From: an uncultured Eggerthellaceae bacterium
GTDB lineage: Bacteria; Actinomycetota; Coriobacteriia; Coriobacteriales; Eggerthellaceae
Length of the DNA: 64,000 nucleotides
Assembly (NCBI GenBank): GCA_947626195.1
Contig: CANQRF010000001.1
Location: 179,991-243,990 of the forward strand
Direction of reading: 5' to 3'
Made by a program: the position numbers and the translations under genes. The notes beneath the pieces were generated by a model. The model was given only the letters and a program-made list of their open reading frames with translations, was not told the DNA's origin and searched no databases. Numbering within the stretch: the stretch's first letter is position 1; every line of letters starts with the position of its first letter. Positions 57,225 through 64,000 of this stretch are shown here, one piece after another.

Positions 57225-57836
57225 ATGGAACGTTCTGATTGCCTTTTTCGTTTAGAGCAACGAAACAAGATCCTCCAGGCATTGCTTAGTGCCATCAAAG
57301 AAAAGCCTTTGGACAAGATAAGCATTGAAGATATCTGCCATGCAAGCGGAATTTCACGTTCGTCCTTTTATCGGTGCTTTTCCAGCATCAAAGACATCAC
57401 GATTTGGTATTGCACGTACTGCGCGCTTCTTGGTCGCGATCAAATTGGCAGAACGCTCACCATCGCAGAGGGACACGCTGTTTCGCTGGGCTTAATGAGG
57501 GAGGCAAGCCCTCTTTACATGCACCTCTTCCATAATTGGGATTACAACTTCTCTCTCCCCGCTGTAAACCTGCATATCAATTCAATGGAAGAAGTGCTGC
57601 AGGAGAAAGGGATTGAGATTAACACCGCGCTCACGTATTCGCTTGATGCTATTGCTCGCGTTTGCCATCGCCTCGTGGAGCAGTGGTTCAATCGCAATTG
57701 CGATCTCCCCCTCGAAGAATTGGTAACGATAATTGTTTCGTTCTATCCAGAAGATTTGAGAGAGATCTTCGACAATCCGCCACAGCACCTCACGCCAGCG
57801 CAAGTCGCCTCGCATGTGCTCGGAGCTGTATTTTAG
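57225..57836 (+). CDS. TetR-family regulator
   Basis: 203 residues. N-terminal helix-turn-helix (about 29-56): LDKISIEDICHASGISRSSF then YRCFSSIKDI. The remainder is all-helical, as in TetR ligand domains, with PLEELVTIIVSFYPEDL near the end. It is divergent from the flavin reductase at 55320-56942 and replaces the LuxR type seen beside other reductases. The inducer is unknown. Confidence 0.85.
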   Translation: MERSDCLFRLEQRNKILQALLSAIKEKPLDKISIEDICHASGISRSSFYRCFSSIKDITIWYCTYCALLGRDQIGRTLTIAEGHAVSLGLMREASPLYMHLFHNWDYNFSLPAVNLHINSMEEVLQEKGIEINTALTYSLDAIARVCHRLVEQWFNRNCDLPLEELVTIIVSFYPEDLREIFDNPPQHLTPAQVASHVLGAVF

Positions 57837-57894
57837 CAAAAGCGGTAAGGCTTAAACCCCCAGCTTCATGAAAACTAACTTCTCTTGTTTCTTT

Positions 57895-58160
57895 TTACAG
57901 AGCGGTCAAAACAGTATCCTTCGCAAGAGCTTCGCCCACCAACTGCCCAAAAGTCAAACCACGGCCATGGCTTAATCCTGGGCAATGGACCGGATAGGAA
58001 TTCGCGAAAAAGTCTCCCTGAACGTTGCCGACCGCGAACAAGCCGTCTATCGGTTGCTCGTCTTCAGTAAGAACCTGTGAATCAAGATTTACATGCAGGC
58101 CGAAAGGCACTACAAGGGTCAGAGCCGGAACCCAAACAGGCCACCGGATTAATAGGAAAG
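57895..58160 (-). pseudogene. C-terminal scrap of an FAD-dependent reductase
   Basis: The minus strand reads GLHVNLDSQVLTEDEQPIDG then LFAVGNVQGDFFANSYPVHC and AGxTFGQLxGE-like end, the C-terminal FAD motif of the family, with stop at 57895. About 70 residues are clear; the frame decays upstream of about 58160. The rest of the gene is gone. This is the remnant of a sixth or seventh reductase. Confidence 0.75.
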
Positions 58161-58239
58161 GTTGCTCTGATGCCAGCCATGCATGCCCTTTCAGGAGCCC
58201 TACTGCATTCGTTGACTCTCTTACTTTTCGTGATATGCC

Positions 58240-58690
58240 CTAGTTTACCAGCTTTTTTGCAGGAGCATTCAACAACATGGCGTCACGCACGTTCTTTGAT
58301 GTGTCCGTTCGTCAAATTCCCTGCTCTCGATCGGGGATGCCGAGCCTTTTTCGATCTGAAACACCTTTTCAGAGAAAACCTCCGTTTAGCCATAATCCCT
58401 TTCCTTACGAGCCCTAAGGTTGCAAGACTCATTCGCATCAATGGCGGGCATCGAATGAGCCATTGCTTGACGGCCATTTTTTAAGAGCCAGCTCGCGAGC
58501 GTATTCATTGAAATCGATCGTCGTCATGCGGCTCGTCTCCATCGACAAGATCAAGATTCCTCCGTGTGGCCAGTAGATTCTTATAAGCGAGAGCTTTCGT
58601 TGCGACGGGAAGAGCATGCCCTTCCCGATCTACAAGATTTGGAACAACGTACTTCAATCAAAAATATAGTACTTGCGTGACCTATAGTGA
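58240..58690 (-). pseudogene. Internally deleted copy of the AbiEi-AbiEii locus
   Basis: Minus-strand reading from 58690 repeats the promoter region of the abiEi gene at 61707-61740 (ATATAG..TTGATTGAA form). It then jumps directly to the AbiEi C-terminus (VVPNLVDREGHALP, ATKALAYKNLLA, RRNLDLVD) and into an AbiEii start at 58527 (MTTIDFNEYARELALK) that soon meets a stop. The middle of AbiEi is deleted and AbiEii is degraded. Clearly homologous to 60830-61740. Confidence 0.75.
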
Positions 58691-58712
58691 AATTTCAAAA
58701 GAGGTTGAATGC

Positions 58713-58747
58713 CACCAATGGCAAAAGATGCAAGGATTAACAAAAAC
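58713..58747 (-). repeat. Short A-tract repeat, about three degenerate units
   Basis: ACCA followed by ATGGCAAAAG and two degenerate units, directly beside the stop codon of the ATPase gene at 58753. Same family as 55170-55249. Confidence 0.5.
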
Positions 58748-58752
58748 GCAGC

Positions 58753-60036
58753 TCAGGGTTTCATACATCCAATTGGAACAACGCAGACCCCATCATCGCG
58801 TCTGTAGCCAAATTCCGTGGCAGTTATAACGAGCTTGAGATCGGGCAACCGCAAAGGAACTTGCTGCTCTCTCTCGTTATGCTCCTTCACGAGGCGCTCT
58901 ATCTCAAGAAGATGACGCGCGCCCTCTTCGACATCACCCTCGCCTAACTTAAACTCGATGAGAGAATAGCGTCCGTCCTCTAAATGAAGAACGGCGTCTG
59001 CCTCCAAACCGTATCGATCGCGATAGTAGGACAGTTCGCCCCCAAGTGCGGAAGAGTAAGCTTTTAGGTCGCGCATGCAAAGCGACTCGAAGAGGAATCC
59101 CAGCGTTTTGAAGTCCTCCTTGAAATAGGCCGGAGCAAGGCCCAGAGCCGCCACCGCAATGGACGGATCCACGAGGTTGCGTTTTCTTGTCGCCCGTATA
59201 GATGTCTTTGAACGGATAGCGGGGCTCCATGCGCGGATGTCGTCTATGATGAAAAGGGCTTCCAGGGCATTCACGTAATCATAAAAGGTCGCTTCGCTCA
59301 TGTCACTGCCCGAGCGCGCATCATCATAGATCGTCTTTGCTTTGGCAATCGTGCAGATGTTTCTCGCATACGAGCGCAGTATCGATTCTGCCCAGAGCGG
59401 GCTGCGCTTCTTCTTGTCAATGTTGGATATATCGACATGGCAAGTCTGACGGAAGAGGTCTTTTGCAACAGCAAGCTGAGATCGAGCTGTTGTGTTGTTC
59501 ACCGCATGAGGCCATCCGCCTCGGCATATCGCATGGATCAGGCTCTCGACCGATAGGTCTGATTTACAGCCCTCTAAGCCCCCTTTGGTATCGAATAATT
59601 CAAGCAGGGAAACGCTCCCGTTCGATTCCTTGCTTTCATAAAGGCTCATAGGGAGCATCTCCATGGTTGATATGCGCAGGGTGCCCGTATGAGGCGTATC
59701 GACGGACTGAGAAGTAGAACCGGTGAGGATATAGAGACCGTTTTTCTGCTCATCATCAATCGATTTACGTATCGCACCCCAGATTTTCAGCGCATCCTGC
59801 CACTCGTCGAACAAACGCGGTTTTGGGCCATCAAGGAGAAGCGAAGGCCGGGTGTTGGCAACGGCAAGATAGTTGTCACGCCTATCTTCGTCTTGGAACT
59901 CGATGACGCTTGCTGCCTTCTGCTTGGCCGTCGTTGTCTTCCCGCAACCTTTGGGCCCCGTTATAAGCACCGCGCCAAAAGAATCGAGCCTGTATTCCAA
60001 CTCGTCATCAGCTACACGACTTAAATAACCTGGCAT
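58753..60036 (-). CDS. AAA+ ATPase with DUF4143-type C-terminal domain
   Basis: 427 residues. Walker A GPKGCGKTTTAKQK at 27-40, LFDEWQDA as Walker B-like, LTGSTSQSV as sensor. The C-terminus has the PD-(D/E)xK-like pattern of DUF4143 proteins: LCMRDLKAYSSALGGELSYY, then YGLEADAVLH and YSLIEFKLGEGDVEEGARHL. These proteins are widespread in gut bacteria and are of uncertain function. Start ATG after GAGGAGG. Direct repeats upstream may be an operator. Flanked by AbiE remnants on both sides. Confidence 0.85.
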   Translation of the reverse strand: MPGYLSRVADDELEYRLDSFGAVLITGPKGCGKTTTAKQKAASVIEFQDEDRRDNYLAVANTRPSLLLDGPKPRLFDEWQDALKIWGAIRKSIDDEQKNGLYILTGSTSQSVDTPHTGTLRISTMEMLPMSLYESKESNGSVSLLELFDTKGGLEGCKSDLSVESLIHAICRGGWPHAVNNTTARSQLAVAKDLFRQTCHVDISNIDKKKRSPLWAESILRSYARNICTIAKAKTIYDDARSGSDMSEATFYDYVNALEALFIIDDIRAWSPAIRSKTSIRATRKRNLVDPSIAVAALGLAPAYFKEDFKTLGFLFESLCMRDLKAYSSALGGELSYYRDRYGLEADAVLHLEDGRYSLIEFKLGEGDVEEGARHLLEIERLVKEHNEREQQVPLRLPDLKLVITATEFGYRRDDGVCVVPIGCMKP

Positions 60037-60091
60037 TAAACCTCCTCGGAGAAGCAGTTTCTATATTATATCTTCTTATCTCGGTTTTTAT

Positions 60092-60146
60092 AGTGATTTG
60101 GGCTTAATTAATAGAGACTTTTGGGCTAATTTGATAAAGTGATTTG
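60092..60146. promoter_or_regulatory. Direct repeats upstream of the ATPase gene
   Basis: TTTGGGCTTAATTAATA (60097-60113) and TTTGGGCTAATTTGATAA (60119-60136) are near-copies about two helical turns apart. AGTGATTTG also occurs twice (60092-60100, 60138-60146). They lie 56-110 bp before the start codon and may be a promoter-proximal operator. The 60037-60459 gap otherwise holds the degenerate hairpin H3 and an AT-rich stretch. Confidence 0.5.
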
Positions 60147-60184
60147 TGGTAGAATATGAGATTGACAAATTTAACGACTGCAAA

Positions 60185-60232
60185 AGTGCATGGTGGAGAT
60201 TCATTTTCCATACTATGCGCTTCCTTTTCAGA
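60185..60232. terminator. Degenerate hairpin of the GCGCATG type (H3)
   Basis: Imperfect arms (GTGCATGGTGG and CTATGCGC) followed by CTTCCTTTT, matching H2 in layout. The bases after it (about 60243-60262) resemble those after H2, including ATCTGCGCGA and a TTACTT stop context, so the end of a lost reductase gene may lie here. Confidence 0.5.
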
Positions 60233-60459
60233 AACTTGTTAATATCTGCGCGATGAGTTACTTTAAAATCATATTTCGAACTTATGTTCTTGTTTTTTAT
60301 GATATATTGTCATGAAAAAACAGAGCCAGTGCGGGCGCTCATCGTCACGATAAGCGCGATGCAGCCCATAGATGGCGGCAATGCTCCCTGCCGCCCGTAC
60401 CACGTCCGCAAGTTCCTCTTGGAATTGGAGCGATGCTTCACGCGGGAATGGAGGGCGCC

Positions 60460-60810
60460 ATGGTTATCGAACGATTTGTTGGCAGCGATCGGGGCGACGA
60501 TATGTACGGGATCACCTTTGATTTAGATACAGGCATGCTTGAGCGCGACTACGGCATCAGCAGGCCAACGGCATACGCGGAAATCGAGCGGGTTTTGCTC
60601 AAAATCGGATTCACCCACATACAATACAGCGTTTATTTCTGCAAAGAGGACAGCGGCTCGGCATCGTTTATCATCAAAGTGGCCCATGCGCTCGCTTCGC
60701 TCGCATTTGCCCCGGCCATTCGGGATTTGCAAGGGTTCCGCGTCGAAAGCTGGTCCGATATGACAGAAAGCGTAAAGAGCCTGCATGAAGCATTTCGATC
60801 GAACTCGTAG
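60460..60810 (+). CDS. VapD family protein
   Basis: 116 residues from ATG 60460, which has GGAGGG 4 nt upstream; an ATG at 60502 giving the bare domain is an alternative. The domain reads MYGITFDLDTGMLERDYG, then AYAEIERVLLKIGFTHIQYS, VYFCKEDSGSASFII and FAPAIRDLQGFRVESWSDM, the VapD pattern with the conserved FDLD near the start. VapD proteins have a Cas2-like ferredoxin fold, and characterised members are ribonucleases of toxin-antitoxin type. No recognised VapX antitoxin is next to it; the AbiE remnant is convergent on the other side. Confidence 0.85.
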   Translation: MVIERFVGSDRGDDMYGITFDLDTGMLERDYGISRPTAYAEIERVLLKIGFTHIQYSVYFCKEDSGSASFIIKVAHALASLAFAPAIRDLQGFRVESWSDMTESVKSLHEAFRSNS

Positions 60811-60829
60811 TATTTTTGATTGCGCAGTT

Positions 60830-61157
60830 TCGAGGCAACGCGCATAGAGTTCTCGAAGATTTTCAATCATCGTTTCACGAAATTCGACCCGAGAAACAGT
60901 TCTTTTATATTGATCAAGAGGAAGAAAACGTTTCATCTGTTCGGCAAATTCTCTGCTCGACCAGGGATGCCAAGTCTTTTTCGATCTGGAGCGCCTTTTC
61001 GGAGAAAACCTCCGTTTCGCCAAAATCCCTCTCCTTACGAGTCCTAAGGCTGCAAGCCTCATTTACATCAATGGCCGGACGCCGAATAAACCATTGCCTG
61101 ATGGTCATTTTTAAGAGCTTGTTCGCGAGCGTATTCATTGAAATCAATCGTCGTCAT
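60830..61157 (-). pseudogene. Decayed AbiEii-like nucleotidyltransferase toxin gene
   Basis: ATG at 61157 overlaps the abiEi stop by 14 nt and reads MTTIDFNEYAREQALKNDHQ but ends at a stop at 61068. Further on, in another frame, a piece resembling an AbiEii C-terminus appears (REFAEQMKRFLPLDQYKRTV, SRVEFRETMIENLREL). The nucleotidyltransferase core is absent, so the toxin should be inactive. Confidence 0.6.
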
Positions 61158-61707
61158 GCAGCTCACCTTCGTCAACAAGGTCAAGGTTTCTTCGCACTGC
61201 CAGCAGGTTCTTGTAAGCGAGAGCCTTTGTGGCGATGGGCAGCGCATGCCCTTCTCGCTCAACGAGGTTGGGAACAATATCGCGAGGCGTCAGCTTCGTG
61301 TGCGTGAACTCGATGACGCCGTAGGGCGTGCGGTACTCCCCGCTCCTGCCGGTCGTCATGAGCGTGAGCCGATCAAGGGGAATCTGAGAGATCACACCGT
61401 AGCTCGAAAGGGCGCTCTCTAGGCTCTCGTAGGTTATCGCGCCGCGCCTGAGATTGCGGGCAATGTGCTCAATGGTCGCTGGCCCGATATGCGCGCTGTG
61501 CGCATAGAGATATACCCCATGAGCGGGTCGTTCGAGAACACGCGCTTTCACAAGGCGCTGAAGCGTCTGGTCAAGCGTACGATCCGATTCTCCCAACACG
61601 ATCTCGAGATCGCGCTTCCTATATACGTAGCGCCCTTGGAGATCCCAGCTGTGAAGCGTTTCTATCGCATCGTTGAGTTTCATAGGGCTATGATACACGG
61701 TATTCAA
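61144..61707 (-). CDS. AbiEi-like antitoxin/regulator of a type IV toxin-antitoxin system
   Basis: 187 residues from TTG 61707, or 179 from the ATG at 61683. An N-terminal winged helix (DLEIVLGESDRTLDQTLQRL, VKARVLERPAHGVYLYA) precedes the AbiEi C-terminal region (YESLESALSSYGVISQIPLD, RLTLMTTGRSGEYRTPYGVI). AbiEi proteins repress their operon and counteract AbiEii. The frame is intact although its partner is broken. An AT-rich sequence with TATATT lies just upstream of the start. Confidence 0.75.
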   Translation of the reverse strand: MNTVYHSPMKLNDAIETLHSWDLQGRYVYRKRDLEIVLGESDRTLDQTLQRLVKARVLERPAHGVYLYAHSAHIGPATIEHIARNLRRGAITYESLESALSSYGVISQIPLDRLTLMTTGRSGEYRTPYGVIEFTHTKLTPRDIVPNLVEREGHALPIATKALAYKNLLAVRRNLDLVDEGELHDDD

Positions 61708-61966
61708 TCATAAATATAGTATTTACGTGCACCTATACGAAATACCAGAAGGACAATAGCCAATCCTCGCTACTATTGGACACAACTTCGATAAACGAGG
61801 TGGAACCTGCCGCAACAGATTCCACCTCTCATCTAGATAGACTATTTGTTAGAACGCCAGATGCCTCGTTAGGCAAGTTCCTCGCCTCAAAACCCAACTG
61901 AGTCGTCAGATTAAGCGCTTTCGGAGAAACTGCTAACCGATGATACAAAACGCATACTGCTATGTA

Positions 61967-63655
61967 CTATGCAGCAGAAGTAACCGCAGCAACATCTTGT
62001 TCCGTTATCGGCTTGGCGGGATCTAAGCTTCCACCTGTCGCCGCTTGGATACCGCAAATGCGACCAGATGTCATGCAATGCCCGGCAGACATGCCACCCT
62101 GATACATCGACCAATCGGGTTTGCCGCATAATTGCCCAGCACCGAATCCGGTGATCCAAAGGTTAGGAATGATGCTGCCATCTGTACGCGTTGCCTGGTA
62201 ATTTTTGTTAACGGTAGCACCCGCGCAAAGCGCTGACACGCGCACATGCTTATGGATTCCCCAATATGGCGCCTTCTCAATCTTCTTCATGTATTTGGTC
62301 TGCTTGCCAAAATCTTCGTCATATCCTTTATCGCAGAGTTCGTTATAGCGTTCGACCGACTTCTTCAGAGCGTCGGCAGGGATACCGAGCTTCCCTGCAA
62401 GCTCATCAAGCGTATCGCAACGATAGGTGTCGATAAGGCCCTCTATCACGTTGAGCCCGCTTTCAGGAGAACGATCCATTTCAATGTCGGGCATGTAAGC
62501 CTGGATTTTCTCCTGATCTGTGGGGTTACCGCCCCACTCGTTCACCTGATTTACGTAGTCATCATCGAATATTTGCGAATACCAGCCGGGTTTCGGCTGA
62601 TTCCGCAAGACGCAGTTAACTTCTTCAAAAACGCAGTCCTCATTCATGAACCTCTCTCCGTTCTCGTTTACCATGAGGAAAGGCTCTTCAAACATCGGAC
62701 CAGAATCGAAGTCATGCATCATGTGAGCATGTCCGACTGGTACGAATCCGCCACCAATAGCCATTGACATTAAAATGCCATCGCCCGTTTTATTTATCTG
62801 CTTTCGATCGAAGTCCTTCACATCCGGACAATAGCGCTCGACGAGACTTTGATTGTTCTGATAATCACCAGTTGAAAGGATTACTCCTTTATTTGCGTTG
62901 AATTTGATATATTTACCATCCTGCTTTCCAACAACACCAGTAACAGCTCCACTATCATCAGTAATAAGCTGAACGCCTGGGGTTGAGTAGAAAAATTCGA
63001 CACCCTTATCTGCAGCAAGTTCTGCTAGATGCTCAATCATCGTTCCATTGTTGTAGGGCTTCGGACCGAAAGAAATCGTGCGACGTGAACATTTGCTGCC
63101 GTCATCATACTCTGTTACTGCCGGTCGAATCGAATACGGCGGGAAGCCTGCCTCGGCGGAACGAACCTGAACCCAACGAATCGCCTCACCCGAATGTTTA
63201 GCGTAAGTTTCCGCTAAACCACGGTCCGCACGCCAACCGCAGTCTTCGAGAAATCCTTGGATAAAGTTCATAACACCTTGCTCATCGCTTTCGTCAAGAA
63301 GAACGCCTGTGTTGCCACCGCCTTGCGAAATCGGCTTAGATTCTTTTTGAAGGCAAGCAACTGAAGCTCCTTCTTCCAGCGCAGAAAGTGCTGCAGGCAC
63401 TCCACCAGTACCAGCTCCCACTACAACCACATCGTAGGTTTTCTCATCTGCAAAGTCGGTAATTGGCGCAAGCTCGACGGGGGATTCCTCGAAGTCGCTT
63501 GCTTGAAGTCCCTCAGGGTAAGTCGTATCTGCCGCTTCCGCTTCAGCCGGAGCTCCTCCTTGGCTGCTCGATACACAACCAGAAAGCCCCACACCTGAAG
63601 CTACGATGCCCGAAACTAGAGCACCTTTCAAAAAGTCACGACGATTAAGCTCCAC
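61967..63655 (-). CDS. Exported FAD-dependent reductase of the fumarate-reductase fold
   Basis: About 562 residues from GTG 63655 (GAGGGG upstream); the frame extends to 63706. Tat signal ELNRRDFLKGALVSGIVASG with lipobox-like LSGC. FAD motif VVVVGAGTGGVPAALSALEE; capping motif NGERFMNEDCVFEEVNCVLR; C-terminal motif IIPNLWITGFGAGQLCG followed by MSAGHCMTSGRICGI. The TTR arginine and NRLGGN clamp are missing. No regulator gene is visible on the right, so it may lie beyond the window. Confidence 0.9.
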   Translation of the reverse strand: MELNRRDFLKGALVSGIVASGVGLSGCVSSSQGGAPAEAEAADTTYPEGLQASDFEESPVELAPITDFADEKTYDVVVVGAGTGGVPAALSALEEGASVACLQKESKPISQGGGNTGVLLDESDEQGVMNFIQGFLEDCGWRADRGLAETYAKHSGEAIRWVQVRSAEAGFPPYSIRPAVTEYDDGSKCSRRTISFGPKPYNNGTMIEHLAELAADKGVEFFYSTPGVQLITDDSGAVTGVVGKQDGKYIKFNANKGVILSTGDYQNNQSLVERYCPDVKDFDRKQINKTGDGILMSMAIGGGFVPVGHAHMMHDFDSGPMFEEPFLMVNENGERFMNEDCVFEEVNCVLRNQPKPGWYSQIFDDDYVNQVNEWGGNPTDQEKIQAYMPDIEMDRSPESGLNVIEGLIDTYRCDTLDELAGKLGIPADALKKSVERYNELCDKGYDEDFGKQTKYMKKIEKAPYWGIHKHVRVSALCAGATVNKNYQATRTDGSIIPNLWITGFGAGQLCGKPDWSMYQGGMSAGHCMTSGRICGIQAATGGSLDPAKPITEQDVAAVTSAA

Positions 63656-64000
63656 TGTCCCCTCACCTTTCTTCTCTGGGTTGTTAAGTAATGCTCGTCT
63701 TAGCAATCAAAAGATCTTTCCCGCAATGTACATCAACCTCACATGCAGAAAAATGCTGGCTGCTAACCAAACGGCTAATACGCTAACAAGCAGAAGGGAA
63801 AATTACCTACTACAAACGGTATGAATTTGTAATAACAAGATAAAAAGCCTTCCTTGTTCTGGTATAACACTAGAGCTAAGGAAGGGATATTGATGCATTT
63901 GATTCGTTTGTATTTCCTCCATACTCCTAGGGAAACGCTGATTATTGGGGGTCGTGCTTCCCCTTTTCGAATTCGCCATTGATTTTTTCAAGAAACTAGG
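63656..64000. other. Intergenic region at the right edge
   Basis: AT-rich region upstream of the reductase. On the plus strand AAGGAAGGG precedes an ATG at 63893, but the frame closes after 29 codons. I see no gene that I can support; promoters for the reductase and for a divergent gene beyond the window are plausible. Confidence 0.4.

Noticed and set aside
58240..61740. Insertion sequence bounded by direct repeats
   Set aside because: The repeated ends are AbiE gene pieces and no transposase or terminal inverted repeat is visible.
63803..63991. 62-codon minus-strand frame at the right edge
   Set aside because: No ribosome site or family features and low-complexity composition.

Overview
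The window looks like the chromosome of a high-GC, anaerobic, respiratory actinobacterium of class Coriobacteriia, most likely family Eggerthellaceae (Slackia/Eggerthella-like). This is inference from gene content: many secreted twin-arginine flavin reductases of the fumarate-reductase fold, LuxR-type regulators with polytopic membrane domains, a multiheme cytochrome c, and a Firmicutes-like glgC/glgD glycogen operon. The right 15 kb and the 6-9 kb and 16-18 kb blocks look more AT-rich by eye than the housekeeping genes and are full of gene fragments, so they are probably accessory DNA.

Layout. 0-6 kb: the 3' end of an SLH-domain surface protein, a convergent HtrA protease, and an unknown-ADH-ALDH operon. 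6-9.4 kb: a divergent flavin reductase / LuxR pair. 9.4-13.7 kb: an AlbA_2 regulator with its own palindrome array beside a polar amino acid ABC transporter; a scrap of a second transporter ATPase lies just beyond. 13.7-18.4 kb: a multi-cluster ferredoxin, a hexaheme cytochrome lipoprotein, and a flavin reductase whose 5' end, together with that of the divergent LuxR gene, has been removed by one deletion. 18.4-28.8 kb: LysR, DegV, recR, ybaB, dnaX, dedA, SRP RNA, a second AlbA_2 regulator, a third reduced to its C-terminus, and aspS.

28.9-41.3 kb: a complete glycogen operon on the minus strand, glgB-glgP-glgC-glgD-glgA followed by an alpha-amylase/4-alpha-glucanotransferase fusion; GlgA and GlgB carry long basic low-complexity tails. 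41.5-48.5 kb: leuC-leuD-leuB, an unrecognised 906-residue protein, and hisS. 48.5-64 kb: a toxin-antitoxin pair, three complete flavin reductases, remnants of two more, an intact and a wrecked LuxR regulator, a TetR regulator, a DUF4143-type ATPase, VapD, and a decayed AbiE system present in one fuller and one internally deleted copy.

How the genes work together. The flavin reductases are probably terminal reductases for different organic acceptors outside the membrane, each switched by an adjacent regulator and supplied with electrons by cytochromes. None has the canonical fumarate-reductase substrate motifs, so their acceptors are open. Between the accessory genes lie repeats that gene calling does not explain: a 117-bp direct repeat carrying the leuC promoter region, a family of 10-nt tandem A-tract repeats in exact helical phase, a shared terminator hairpin, and a different palindrome set upstream of each AlbA_2-type gene. 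No tRNA, rRNA, CRISPR array or transposase was found.
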